A DNA stretch of 64,000 bases from Choanephora cucurbitarum (GCA_025331435.1 JAIWNI010000039.1:62001-126000), one strand, 5' to 3'; shown: positions 35,901-47,212, numbered from the stretch's first letter. The notes: generated from the sequence alone by a model not told the origin. A program made the numbers and translations.

Positions 35901-36325
35901 AAGATACAGCCTCGTTACATTCAGCGCATTCTCAAGAATTGTCAATAATTGAGCCTGAAGCAGCTTCCAAGAAGAGCCATTTATGGTCAAAGTAAGGCAT
36001 TTTTGAAAGCGTGTATTATGGTTATATTCTAAACTATAGTTCTCATAGGCTCAAGAAACCAAAGAAAGCTGTACCTGAGCATCAAAAAATTGGCAAGCTT
36101 GAACCAAGTGATCAACATATGTCTGCCGAAAACCTTTCATTAGATAGATCTGAAAAAGAGCATTCGTTAGGATCCCAAGTTCATCTTGCATCATCTGCCC
36201 AAGCACGTAGTATACAAGAAAACGATCAATTAACTATAAAAGGTCGATATTTACTTGGCAAGTATTACAATGGCCCAACACAATGGCTAGCTTCTGGGAG
36301 GCCTCTCAAAACAAAGTCAAAGTAA
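26949..36325 (+). CDS. FMP27: Fmp27/Hob (BLTP2, hobbit, SABRE) bridge-like lipid-transfer protein
   Basis: Very large protein of about 2,959 residues. Exons: 26949-30396, 30464-31866, 31943-32816, 32886-33028, 33093-35405, 35506-35620, 35685-35991, 36049-36325, all in phase. The first intron appears to be GC-AG (GAAG|GCAAGC, acceptor CTTAAAG after a TACTAAC branch site), which yields NEDISKKLEA. The N-terminus (MSLNIYHCIVIVLALWVLRL) is a membrane anchor. GFWDK at about 1424-1428, within SDKVGFWDKLRLIIHTRAKI, is the signature that names a domain of the Fmp27 family. The rest fits the repeating beta-groove rods that carry lipids between ER and plasma membrane. The C-terminus is low-complexity, Ser- and Lys-rich. 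The cell role is known from the family, not from this sequence. Confidence 0.92.
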
Positions 36326-36355
36326 AGCAGTTGTAAACCAAAAAGAATAAAAGCC

Positions 36356-36376
36356 TTCAATTGTACAATAATTGAA
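36356..36376. terminator. Inverted repeat in the 85-bp convergent 3' region
   Basis: TTCAATT, seven spacer bases, AATTGAA, lying between the stop codons of two convergent genes, with AATAAA just before it on the plus strand. It could act in 3'-end formation for either side. A 7-bp AT-rich stem is weak evidence. Confidence 0.3.
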
Positions 36377-36410
36377 ACAAACACTTTTCCATCTTGTTTT
36401 AATATAAGCA

Positions 36411-37709
36411 TCAAAACGATATAAAAAAGGGTTTTGGTTTGGGTTTTGTCTGTTTTTTCTTTGTATTAAACAAGGATAGCTGGCTTGATGAGTTTTTGAG
36501 TATCTGTATGAATTTGCTTTCTTTCTTCTTGGTTTGGTCTGAAGCTTGAACTTGTATATCTACCTGACTTTCCAATACTAGTGGTGAATTACAGCTGTCT
36601 TCTACTTCTAAATCATTGTGTTCACTGCAGATGTATCTTCGCAGTTCCTCACGGTCTTTTTTCTGCTGATTAGTAATATCATCGACAGGAAGCTCTAAGC
36701 TGTTGCAGCTACTATTTGAAGAAGGCTGCAGACTTGTGCAGTCTTGGCTATCCTTATCGGCCTCATCAACTTGCTCAATAAGCATATATTTGACTAGCTT
36801 TTCTTTGTAGCATTCGTCTAACACGGTCTCTTCCTTCTTGAGCAATAACTTGCTCCCAGACATGCTTGTATCATCGTAATCAGTACTATCGTTACTTTCA
36901 TCCGTTTCACTTTGATAGTAATCGCAGTAGCAAGATGTGGTGTAGTTATTTATGCTTTGTCTGATCGTGTATGGATATGAAGCATGCTTGGCACAAACGC
37001 AAAGACCGAAGGGCTGAGAAGTGTCTCTATCTTCATCGTCACACACCTCACTATCATCATCTCTTTTACTGCTTTCAGCGCTGTGGTAGCTACTGTTGCT
37101 TGAATGATCAAATGTATAGACATCGTTTGCTGAAAAGCTTCTCTTCATTCCAACTTTTTCATGACAATGATAGCAAGAAAGACCTTTGCGTGACATAGCA
37201 AAGTGATTAGTTTCTAATTGTGATGAACGCATACAAATGGCTTTATCATCACATTTACTGCCAAAATTGCTTAAGGTAGGTGTTGATGGAGAGCTTCTTA
37301 TTTTTGTGGGACGAATTGTGTCAGAAGCAGATGATGAAGTAGATGTCTTTGCAAAAGAAGGATAGATCAAGTCAGGTTGAATAGTGGCAGCAGAGTCATT
37401 TAGTACATTATCGTTTGAGGACATTAAATCTATAACTTTTTGTCTAGCCACCACTGCCTGCTGCATCCAATAAAGTCCCATAGTAGTGCATGATGTTTCC
37501 TCTTGTTTCCTCCAGGTATTCTGAGACATCTGCTGTGCATCAGACCAAACTTGATTCAGAAAGCAATAAAATAAACCGAGCAGATCTTGCTGTTCAAAAT
37601 CTGACGACTTAAATGATAAGTGTTTCGATTGTATTTGCCACAAATCAAGTATCTTCTTATATTCAGTTTCAGTGCTATTTCGTATTTGTTTTCTAGTGCC
37701 TGTTGTCAT
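36411..37709 (-). CDS. Uncharacterised acidic Ser-rich protein, 432 residues
   Basis: Single-exon gene with an ATG at 37709. The N-terminal ~110 residues look folded and helical (EYKKILDLWQIQSKHLSF, LLGLFYCFLNQVWSDAQQMS, LYWMQQAVVARQKVIDLM). The rest is Ser/Asp/Glu-rich and probably disordered. It has several Cys-containing clusters (SCYHCHEK, LCVCAKH, SCYCDYY) that could bind metal. The C-terminus is basic (KKKQTKPKPKPFFISF). Convergent with the Fmp27 gene, 85 bp apart. No family recognised and no signal peptide seen. Confidence 0.75.
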   Translation of the reverse strand: MTTGTRKQIRNSTETEYKKILDLWQIQSKHLSFKSSDFEQQDLLGLFYCFLNQVWSDAQQMSQNTWRKQEETSCTTMGLYWMQQAVVARQKVIDLMSSNDNVLNDSAATIQPDLIYPSFAKTSTSSSASDTIRPTKIRSSPSTPTLSNFGSKCDDKAICMRSSQLETNHFAMSRKGLSCYHCHEKVGMKRSFSANDVYTFDHSSNSSYHSAESSKRDDDSEVCDDEDRDTSQPFGLCVCAKHASYPYTIRQSINNYTTSCYCDYYQSETDESNDSTDYDDTSMSGSKLLLKKEETVLDECYKEKLVKYMLIEQVDEADKDSQDCTSLQPSSNSSCNSLELPVDDITNQQKKDREELRRYICSEHNDLEVEDSCNSPLVLESQVDIQVQASDQTKKKESKFIQILKNSSSQLSLFNTKKKQTKPKPKPFFISF

Positions 37710-39533
37710 TGCTTAAAGAGATGAAAAGAAAAAGAAACAAAGAAAGATACAATCTGTCTTCTTTTCTAGAGTGAATTGTTACTACTGAAGGAATCAAGCA
37801 AGACATTCCATAAGCATGTGCAGTTATGAAAACAAGCTCAAAAATACAGGAAATAGACGCAAATAAAGCAAAGCCAATTTTTACTTGGATAAAGCGTTGC
37901 TTCAGTGTAAGAATGTGTTTGAGTTCAGAAGGCCCCTTCCCTCCCTTTTTTCAATGGATTTGTTGAGAAATATACATAGTATCGGGTTGATCATTCTTCT
38001 GACAAAGAATTTAATAATGAAAATGGCATTAGGTTTGTCAACCTTTCTCTCTTTCCCACTCACACTAGATATTTCGGTATGCCTACAAATAAAATGATAA
38101 TGGTGAGCTTTCAGTCAATTGTTTTACGTTAAAAAAATCGACCGTTTAGCATGCACTAAAGTATTTTAGAGAGAGAGCTTGTTGTACAAATTTTTGTTTA
38201 CATATACAAGTTGAGTTAGGAGCAAAAAGCTTACAGAATTGCGATCATAAATTGCAAGGACAACTCTTTGGCGTTGCTGGTTATCTGTGATGTATAAAAT
38301 ATATGGTTGATATCTGGCAGAAAGAAACATGCTCTTTAGTTTGTAGTGATTGAACAGTATCCAACCTTTAGAGCTATGATATTACTTCTCTTAGATATTC
38401 AAAGACCAATCTTGGTTTTCTTTTTTACAAAACAAATCTGGTATACCAGTCAACTCAAGCGCCTCCAAAATAGCAAAATTGAATGAATCATTCAAGTCTA
38501 CAACAGTTTCTCATACAACCATGCTATAAAACAATTCAAAAAATAGGGTTATATTTTTGCAAAATTGTTAGCTGACATGTTTTTGTAGATGTACAGTAAA
38601 CCTGTTTGTCTGTGGTTCTTGATTTATGCTACACTTTGTCCATTGCGAATGCATAACATGAAATTATCACTACTTGTATCTTTACCTAACCCCCCTCAAG
38701 ACAACAAAAAAAAAGTAGCCTTGTAAAGGTTAATTGCCTGAAAACGACTCTTCATATCAAGATTCCATTCTTCTACTTGACATTATAGATTCGTCTATTT
38801 TTTGAGATGGTAAAAGATACTACCTTCTATAAAGCTTACAGCAAATCCTTAGCGTTTAACTAACAGTGAAGATGTACAAATATGCTCAAATATGTTAGTT
38901 GATGGCTTCACCATGAGACTAAAACATTTAACTTTTAATTAATTGCACAAGCAGATAGGGCCAGAAGATTCAGAAATAAGAGCAAACGACAATAGTAATA
39001 GAGGTTCTTTACATTACTGCGACTTTCAGGATGGTGTTTCAAGTTTAGTAGATCATCATGAAAAAATTTATGGTCTTCATTAAATTATATACAACGCTCC
39101 TCTCATGAACATTGCAGTTTCCGAAGCTTTAGTAATACTCAAAGCTTTCAGCAATCGGCGCTTTGTGTTACTTGAGAACTGTCTATGGGAATGAGAGTCA
39201 GTTTCAGGAACAAAAAATGTTCATGAGAAGACTCCGTACAAGAGCCTTCAAGACTTCTCAATAAATCTTGAGACTAAAGCTCAAGGTCATCTCTATCGTC
39301 AATCAATCTGATGTGGTCTAACTCTTTGTATATGCATGTATGCATTTCTTTTTTATTTGATACACCAAATTTTCTCTCCCTGATATGAGATTTATTTTTA
39401 AATACATAAAGCCACAGCATTATCTTGGGCAGCTGTGTTATTTTATATGGAAATTAGACTCCTCCTCCACTACGACTATAAAGAGGAAGACAGCTTTAGC
39501 TCAAGAACACAAACAATCATTTTACTATAACTT
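37710..39533. other. Long gene-poor stretch
   Basis: No gene found. Open frames here are short and AT-biased (for example 37885-38097). Contains the promoter of the minus gene ending at 37709. Confidence 0.45.
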
Positions 39534-39832
39534 TTACCTAACATCTCTTAGACCGATTCCTTTGTTTTTTGTATACCAATCAGCACGAATACGATCGAGA
39601 TTAGCTGAATCAAATGTAGGCTCTCCTGATGGAACAAACCTCAGAGGTTGTGAAGCCATGGTAGATGTATTAATTTTCTTTGCGGTATACACTGTAACGG
39701 CAGCCATAGTAAGTGGAACGGCCCTGCCCAAAACCCAAGGTGAACACTTTCTCTTCTTTTTTATTTGTTAAACAAATGTATTCTGCTTGCTTACCAGTAA
39801 ATAGAACCTTTTGTTGTTAATTGATTAGGCAT
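39534..39832 (-). CDS. Candidate 75-residue protein with one hydrophobic segment
   Basis: Two exons, 39832-39795 and 39723-39534 (GTAAGC donor, GGGCAG acceptor, phase 2). The ATG lies 12 codons before the donor (MPNQLTTKGSIYW). Splicing gives AVPLTMAAVTVYTAKKI, a short hydrophobic stretch, followed by a polar tail with PLRFVPSGEPTFDS and IRADWYTKNKGIG. Size and layout resemble small mitochondrial inner-membrane proteins, but I do not recognise the family. The clean splice join and good start support a real gene; expression is unproven. Confidence 0.5.
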
Positions 39833-41477
39833 TGAATAATATGGGAAAAAGAAAGTGAAAAAAGAAACAAAGGAAGGATAGTAAAAAAAAAGCAAGCTGT
39901 TCTTTTTTATGCATTAAAAAATGAGGTTATTTTTTTTTACTACAAGTTACACACACGCACATACTACAAAAGCTAAAAGAATAAAACACACATGAAATTA
40001 GCAAGCATAAATAGAAGAAGTTGCATATTTGACAGATAGAGTCTGTGCAATCTCAAGCAAATTTTTCCACAACATTCGTAAAGTTGAGTCTGGATAATGA
40101 CAGAATCTTTAGAAATCCTCACACACAAATATTGGCTACATTCAGAGTCGGAACCTTTTTTGTAAATAACGCTTCTCTTTTGATCTGTTTTCTGTTTAAA
40201 GATCGAAATCGGTAAGTGAATGCGATAATATATTGACATATTTTCATCCTTGATTTTACCTAAATTAAACAAGTATGAAAAACGAAATATAATTTGTTGC
40301 ATAATAAAAAGAGAAAGGACACTATGTGATGTTCTGGAAGAACCTACTTTGGAATTTTAAATGACCATTCAGCAAGCTGTTTAGTCAATGAGATGACAAT
40401 GCATACAATATAATCATAACATATTTACTCTCTAAGGAGAGCTTCATATAAGAGCTTTAGACTATCATCTTTCTTATCTTTTTGTATGAATTATCTTCTC
40501 TTTGTTCTATCAAACTTATGATAGAGGTATGTTCCATTGTTAAACAGAGAAAATAAAATGATTTTTCCCGTAGCTTATGCTATTTGCTTGTGGTGAATGT
40601 TGGCAGTATTGATGAGCTTAGGCGGATTACAAAGATGTCAAAGGCCATTATACACGAATTTTGAAACGAATGATTGCAATATCAATACTAGTTCATCAAA
40701 TAAAGTTGGCATTAGCATCATCAGAAGAGCTCTTACTTCCTGTTAGGAAACAGATCTGAGCAGCTGGTAGTAGAGCTGAATTGTTAGACTGACATTATAG
40801 AAAAAAAGGAGTAGCTTCAACTCTTTCGACAAAAACCTTCTTAAGGCTGAATGCCGGGATAGTCGAGTTCGAGACATGTACTTGAAAGATACGTCTGTAT
40901 GTTCCTGAACTTTTCGCCTTGCTTCTTACCCCAAAACTCCTTATCCTTCCTACATGAATCAACCTGGTACCATGTCCTCATACATGCATAATTCTCGTGT
41001 TGCTTTTCGTGTTTTACAGATTTGTCCAGAAATCTATATTTGTTGAAAGCATTAAATCCATTAGAAATTTTAGATACCAATTAGGTGTATTAAAAGAAAA
41101 GTGTCTGATCTTTGTAAAGAAAGACAAGAGCGTTTGGCTGTGTGCATCACTTGTTTGTTTTGCTTTTTTCATTCTCATGAAAGTTGCTTAGTGTGTCGGT
41201 AGATTTCAACAACCCAAATGATCCCATAAAACTGGTCATTCAGTTGATGATGTAAACCTTAAGGTTCTGTGACCTGCTTAAAAATCCAGCAAATCCTCCA
41301 TTTTGTTGTGTTTATCTTCATGTTATTTCTCTCTTCTTTTTAGAAAAAAGAGGAGACTACTCGAATATAGTGTGTGTGTGTGTTTTTAATAGGAAAGAAT
41401 GTTCCTGGTACTAGAGCATGAGAGGCATACGCTGAACCAGTCTTATATCTTTGACTAGTGAAATACAGTTTTTTCAA
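39833..41477. other. Gene-poor stretch with a possible coding fragment near 40841-41080
   Basis: Mostly AT-rich non-coding. A minus-strand open piece ending at 40841 (containing KHEKQHENYACMRTWYQVD and KEFWGKKQGEKF) has protein-like composition but no ATG start and no recognised family; it may be a relic. Confidence 0.35.
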
Positions 41478-41487
41478 CCCGTTCCTA

Positions 41488-41594
41488 CCTTGGGAATTTG
41501 TCGGGTTAACTCGGCATCTACTTGGCCGAATAGAATATGCTGATCTTTCAAGGCTTCAGGAATCTCATTGATTTCATAATTGGTTTGTAACTTC
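41488..41594 (-). pseudogene. Isolated exon-like fragment
   Basis: A minus-strand open block bounded by an acceptor (CACTTGTAG|AAG) and a donor (CCCAAG|GTAGGA). It encodes about 35 residues including NYEINEIPEALKDQHILFGQ and VDAELTRQIPK. Composition is strongly protein-like, but no partner exon could be found on either side. Probably a surviving exon of a decayed gene, or part of a gene whose other exons I missed. Confidence 0.35.
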
Positions 41595-41883
41595 TACAAG
41601 TGACACCCCTTCTACGTTTGATGCTTCCATTTAATGAGTTTACTGTTCTCTCTTCCTTGTTGCTTTCGTCAATTAGTATTTCATGTCGAAAGGATATCAA
41701 AGTCTAAAGAAAAAACATCTCAAAATAAACATGTTGTTTGCTGTGGCAATTCGTCCGTTTCTTTTTTTTTCTTTAGGCATTATTTGAGCAAAGTCTCACG
41801 AACTGAGGGCTTCTATCGCTTGACAAAAGTTTATTTGGCTCAATTCAAAAAGACAGATATATAAAAATAAAGCAACACATCTT

Positions 41884-41972
41884 TGGCTATTATAATAGCC
41901 ACACTGCCTTACGAGTAATATTTTAGGAGTGCCAAGGCAGATGTTTGTATGGCAAGTCACTGCAATGACTTG
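41884..41972. repeat. Row of three inverted repeats upstream of Mtq1
   Basis: Three successive inverted repeats in 89 bp: a perfect 18-bp palindrome TGGCTATTATAATAGCCA (41884-41901); CTGCCTT/AAGGCAG (41904-41910 and 41934-41940); CAAGTCA/TGACTTG with a six-base loop (41953-41959 and 41966-41972). The last ends 48 bp before the Mtq1 ATG. They could be operator-like protein sites, RNA hairpins in the leader, or the end of an old mobile element. Confidence 0.7.
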
Positions 41973-42020
41973 GAGTTTTTTTTTTTAAGTTAGATCAGCC
42001 TTGGCTCTGTCAAAGTCAAA

Positions 42021-43067
42021 ATGCGCTCAAAAATTGTATCACAACAAGCAAAATGGATAAAACTGCTTTCAGCAGCCTGTGAAGGCGATATAGGGCATGC
42101 TAAGAGACAGCTGTTTTGGTTGAAAGAGAAAGTGGTACCTGACTCACATAGAAGAATGACGAATGACCTTTTAGATCAGGAAGTTGATCTACTAGATCAG
42201 TACGTCCATGAGCATGTTCATCATCATAAACCGTTACAATATATTTTGGGTAATACTAGATGTAAAACATGATAGTTGGCTTTCTTTTGATAGAAAAAGT
42301 TCTGTTTATTCTTCATGAATAAACTTATCAAGGTACACAGCCATTTTGCGAGTTAGATATTTTGACACGCCCTCCTACACTTATTCCTCGGTACGTAATT
42401 TATATTGTTGCTAGTAACAGCTGTCCCATGCTCATGTTATGAACCAAAACTTTCTAAAATAAACGATAGGTGGGAGACGGAAGAATGGACATACAAAGTT
42501 ATTGATCTTATAAAGCAATACGACATTTCAGCAATGAAAAGGCCATTGCATATTTTAGATATTTGTACCGGCTCGGGATGTATTGCACTCGCTTTAGCGA
42601 AGCACTTGCCCAAGAGCACAGTACATATCACTGGCCTTGATATATCCAAAAGAGCTATTTCATTGGCAGAGGAAAACCTTGATTTACATCGACACGAACT
42701 ACAAAATTCGGTAGAATTTAAGCATCAAGATGTTTTTCACTATCCTATAGAAAAAACTGCAGTGGATCTGATTGTATCAAATCCGCCTTATGTCACACAA
42801 GAAGAATATACCAAACTGGATCCAAATGTAAAAGACTGGGAGGACATACGTGCACTTGTGGCAGAAGAACAAGGAACTCGTGTTCATCAGCGTATTATTG
42901 ACCTAGCTAGTGCTATTAAGCCCAGATTTTCTCCTTTTCTATTCATGGAAATAGGCGGTACACATCAAGTGGGTCTACTGAAACAAATGATGAAGGACAA
43001 AGGTATCAAAAAGTCGACTGTCTGGAAAGATTTAGCTGGACAAGATCGAGTTGTTGTCGGCTATTGA
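42021..43067 (+). CDS. MTQ1: Peptide-release-factor glutamine methyltransferase, Mtq1/HemK type
   Basis: About 294 residues from three exons: 42021-42249, 42333-42390, 42470-43067. Methylates the GGQ glutamine of a translation release factor, in mitochondria for Mtq1. The helical N-terminal domain ends PLQYILGTQPFCELDI and joins TLIPRWETEEW, the usual PrmC linker. SAM motif I is DICTGSGC (126-133) and NPPY is at 200-203. The C-terminus (DLAGQDRVVVGY) is typical of PrmC. No clear mitochondrial presequence, though the N-terminus is basic (MRSKIVSQQAKWIK). The gene is flanked by inverted repeats upstream and a strong hairpin 28 bp after the stop. Confidence 0.9.
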
Positions 43068-43094
43068 GATATAAAACATTGACTTAGCATTCTC

Positions 43095-43126
43095 AAGAGT
43101 TCTCCAGGACACGCTGGAGAATTCTT
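43095..43126 (+). terminator. Strong hairpin in the Mtq1 3' region
   Basis: A 13-bp stem with a single G-U wobble (AAGAGTTCTCCAG, loop GACACG, CTGGAGAATTCTT). It starts 28 bp after the Mtq1 stop codon and is followed by TTCT. It would form in the transcript as well as in DNA. Function in a eukaryotic 3' UTR (stability, processing or localisation) is open. Confidence 0.6.
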
Positions 43127-43588
43127 TCTGTATCGATATGTGCAAAAATAAAAAGATTGTTCTTTTACAAAGAAAATCAAAAGAGCAATCGTTAGAGCTG
43201 TTGGATTCCAAATGGAATCATGGCTTGCAATCTATGATGCTATCATTAGGTTTTTCTTGTTAATAGATTTTTGGGTTTTCTTTTCTGCTGAGCATGCTCT
43301 TCTTCGATGTTGCTTATTGAGTCTTAAAAAAGGATTTCTCTTGATCGCAGGTATACCAAAATTAAAGAAAATCTGTTGTCATAATCCTTAATGTTCTGTA
43401 ATAATAAAACATATATAAAAGACGTATGGTTGTAATATCAGTAGCTGTCAACACAACAATCTTACGAAGCAATTCTTCACCTTAATGAATTTTTAAGAAC
43501 AGCGTTTTGTGACTCGTTCAAAATACTCCTTTTGAAGCAGTTTGAGACATAATATAAAACTTTTGTTTCTTCTTACAAAGAATATACA
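43127..43588. other. Intergenic, promoter of the FUBP-like gene
   Basis: No gene seen. ACATATATAAAAGACG near 43410-43425 contains a TATATAAA box about 170 bp before the next start codon. Confidence 0.45.
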
Positions 43589-45774
43589 ATGAGCGGCAAA
43601 GACTATTCAGCTGTACCCCCTCCAGACTCCTTAGCGCGTCCTTCAAGTAGCGCCCAAGTCAACTTTAGCGATGCTTTATCTAAAGCAAGAGCTATAGCAG
43701 AGAAGTTAAAGCAGCAATCAGCTGGCAACGCCTCAGCCTCCATGACCTCCTCAGTTTCTCCCCAACAGCAACAGCAGCCATCTTATTCATCGTACAATTC
43801 TTCATCAGACTACAACAGCTCTAGCTCTTCAGGTGGAATTTTCTTTTGTTTATGCATTTTAAGCAGAAAACTCATCCTCTTTTCTTTTACTGTAGGAACA
43901 AAACGAAGTTATGATGATCATACTTATCGTGCTGGACCTCTTTTGTATGGCTCTCAAAACGAACACGACAATAAGAGAACAGCATACGATAGTGGATCTT
44001 CACGATCTTCTTGTATGACTTTCCTCGTTTCTTCCACCTTCTTTAATTCTCACTCTCTTCCTTATCATTATAGATGGATCAGGCTCCAAGCGTTATGGAT
44101 TAGGCTCTGAAGAAAGAAAGTCTCACCATTCTCATTATGGAGGATCAGGAGGACAACAAAGCCATCAAGAAGAATACAGTGTACCTAACCATATGGTAGG
44201 TCTCTTGATCGGCAAGGGAGGCGAGAACCTCAAGAAGATTGAGCGTATGTCTGGTGTTACTAAAGTTCAATTTGCTAGTGGTAAGCTAATTCAATACTAC
44301 ACAAAAAGAGAGAGAAGTAGAATAGCTAAAACAAAAGGGTGGAATGAAAATTTTAGATCCTGTTGGAGATCAAAGACCTGTCCATTTAACAGGTGAGGCT
44401 GATCAAATAGCCGTTGCACGAGACATGATCCGTCAAATGGTTGCAGATGCCAAAGCAAACGAGAGCAACCGTTATGGCAATCGTAGCTCAAACGATTATA
44501 GCTCTTCTCGACCTTCATCCAGCGAAAGCACACTGACAATTCGTATTCCCTCTTCTAAAGTTGGTTTGGTAATTGGTCGTGGTGGTGAGACTATTCGCGA
44601 TTTTGAAGAACGTAGCAAGGCCAAGATTTTCATTGTCTCAGACAGTCATGGTGAGCGAGACAATGAAAGAGTGATCAACCTTGTAGGTGAAATGTCTGCT
44701 GCTCAACATGCTAAAACATTGATTGAAGGCATTGTGTTTGGAAGTAACAATGTAAGTTGGCTTAAAGAGAAAGAAAGAGAAAGAATGTTATTGACAAGAT
44801 TTGGGGGGAAAAATAGTCTTATGATCAACCACAGTATGGCGGTTATGGGTCAGGTATGGGACGACATGACGAGCGTGTGTTCGTTACCGTTCCTTCTTCT
44901 GCTGTAGGTCTCATCATAGGAAGAGGGGGTGAGACTGTCAGATCTATGCAGGAACAATCAGGCGCTCGAGTCAAGATTGATCCCACTAACGATCCTAATG
45001 CTAAAGAGCGCACAGTCAATATCTCTGGTGATCCGAAGGCTGTCAGCATAGCCAAGCAGATGGTTGAAGATAAAGTGGCTGAGGTAAGCTTAATCCTTTC
45101 TTTTTGTCTTTGTGCTCACCATCATCTCAACACTTCCCTTTCCTATCGCTTTTCCATTCTTCTTTGCTACATCAACAGGCTGGTCGAGGTAGAAGCGGGG
45201 GCTATCAACAGCATGACTACAACAATGCCTACAGCCAGTCATCATCTCAACAACAACAGCAGTACGGTCAATATTATGGCCAATACGGTTACGATCAATA
45301 TGGTAAGGATGTGTTATACACTGTCAAAAGAGCTTGCTTATTTACACTTGTGAATTAGGTGGCTACCAGCAATATCCAGATTATTACAACTACTCACAAG
45401 GAGACCAAGCATCTTCAAATGGCCCACATCAAGAGGCTCCCACCGACGATTCAAGAGAAAAGAGTGACAGAGACGACCAACCTCAGGATCATGCCGAAAG
45501 CCAAGGTGGACCAGATGCTGTATCAGCATACTATGCTCAATATTATGGAGGCCAACAACCTACACAGGAACAACAAGAAGCATACTATCAGTGGTATCAA
45601 CAGTATTACGGCCAACAACAGCAAGCCGCTCCTTTATCATCAGAGCAGGCGAATGATGAAAAAACAGCAGATACCACGTCTAAAGACCATCCTACTTCCA
45701 CGAGCACTGCTGATAACAACGACGATATAGATGGTGAGCCTATCTTAGCCAATCATGATGATACCGACAACTAG
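43589..45774 (+). CDS. Three-KH RNA/ssDNA-binding protein, FUBP/KSRP-like
   Basis: About 583 residues from seven exons: 43589-43832, 43896-44012, 44074-44280, 44357-44751, 44835-45083, 45179-45302, 45359-45774. The N-terminus is Ser/Gln-rich and carries a KR-containing stretch (GTKRSYDDHTY). Three KH domains have intact GxxG loops: LIGKGGENLKK (GKGG 167-170), VIGRGGETIRD (GRGG 263-266) and IIGRGGETVRS (GRGG 350-353). The C-terminus is Tyr/Gln-rich with repeated YYAQYYGG and YYQWYQQYYG, like the tyrosine-rich tail of FUBP proteins. Likely a nuclear or shuttling regulator of transcription or mRNA; targets unknown. Confidence 0.88.
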
Positions 45775-47109
45775 TCATTGATCTAATATTCTTTAAACAC
45801 TTTACATTCGACTTTGTTCCCTTTGTTTTCTATATGTGTATTTATGTAACATTAATAAGGAACATACAACTATAGCTGCGTATATGTATATAAGAGAGGT
45901 TTATTGAGTAAGCAAAATCCGGTTTTGATGGTAAAAGAAAAATATTCAGTAGGTATAACACTCATCAGGAACAATGAAAGTATATGTTTGTCTGTAACTG
46001 TGTGTATTTGTGTATACGTGTGTGTGTATGTGTGTTTGCAGCTCAAATGAGAAGTATACTACTTTGGAGTTGTATATTGTCTCATTTGGTCAATGTATTT
46101 TTTCAGGGACCTTGTACAATTTCATGAACTCAATCAAGGTAGGTACAGATGTATGATATGCGCCTTGACTTGGGTAAAGGGATAAACAGTTTACCATCAC
46201 CTAAAGGATCAACTGTTTGGGGAATGGTGTTGTTCATTTCAAGCAACATGGTGTAACTGGAGTTCTTTTACTTTCAGGAAATTGTCCTTCATAACCATAA
46301 GTTACTCCAATATGTGGACTCTGACAGAAACTGTTTGAAGCAGACTCGGACTTATCGTGTTTCTGTAAATAAGCTCTGGTACAAAGTCTGCTTATCAAAA
46401 TCAACTCATGAAAAACTTCTGCTAGTTCATCACTTCCCCCACTCCCTCCAACATCTCTGGTAAGATTTGCTTAAAAAGTGTCAATCCAGGTCTGTTTTTA
46501 CCCAATGATTGTCCAACACAGGGTGCAATTACCATTCTCTCAGGCACTCCGTATTGGAATATCTCAATATAGTGTAGAGTAGGACACCTGATTGATGGTG
46601 TCAAATAAAGGATACATTCACTTACTTTATGGAACTTTGTTACCATGATGAAAAGAGAAACTTTCTAGTTAAATTAGTCGAATCCATGTTGTTGTGATTG
46701 GTTTTGATAAATGACTTTCTAGTCATACAATTGATATATCAGTCAACAAGTTGTATGCTCCCAAACTACACACAAACTTTGATAAGGTGCTCAGATTGAT
46801 TATATCTATTAAACAAATTAGAAGAGACAAACAAAGTCTTTTAGTTTGCTTTCTTTGCGATAAAAAAAAAAATAGACGCCGTAAAACGGAAGCAACAATC
46901 TGGTACTTCTTTAACTCAAAAAGAAGCAAACATGTCTGTAATTATCCTTTGGCTCTTGATTTTTTTTATGTATGATATAGTCTCTCCCGAAACACCTGAG
47001 GCTCAATAAACAAACAGCTTCAATTTCTTAATGCTTGTACTTTTGCCTCGGGAGAGAATGGGCACGCATAAAGAGAGGGAGGTAACATGATGAGATAGAT
47101 ATAAACTAA
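45775..47109. other. Intergenic with an unidentified minus-strand coding relic
   Basis: Minus-strand pieces at about 46646-46422 (YGVPERMVIAPCVGQSLGKN, LTLFKQILPEMLEG) and around 46400-46130 (HIGVTYGYEGQFPES, VDPLGDGKLFIPLPK) read like protein but are broken by stops and change frame. They look like one decayed gene of unknown family. The rest is AT-rich with TG repeats near 46000-46035. Confidence 0.4.
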
Positions 47110-47212
47110 GACAGTAGCTGATGTATTCAAAAGTATTGTGGCTCTTGGGAAACACACTTTGTATTAAACATACGCTTAAATCAACCACTTCTGAATTAAG
47201 CGACTTGCTGTA
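47110..47212. mobile_element. MITE copy 3 (short, divergent)
   Basis: 103 bp starting GACAGTAGCTGATGTATTCA and ending GAATTAAGCGACTTGCTGTA. The right end is the same as in copy 2 (AAGCGACTTGCTGTA). CTTGGGAAACACACT and ATTAAACATACGCTTAAATC inside match the copy-1 segments CTTGAGAAATACACT and ATTGAGCATACTCTTAAATC. About 75 bp shorter than the other two, probably an internal deletion. Confidence 0.55.

Noticed and set aside
39973..40302. 109-codon minus-strand open frame
   Set aside because: AT-biased, no recognised motif, no splice or promoter support; probably chance.
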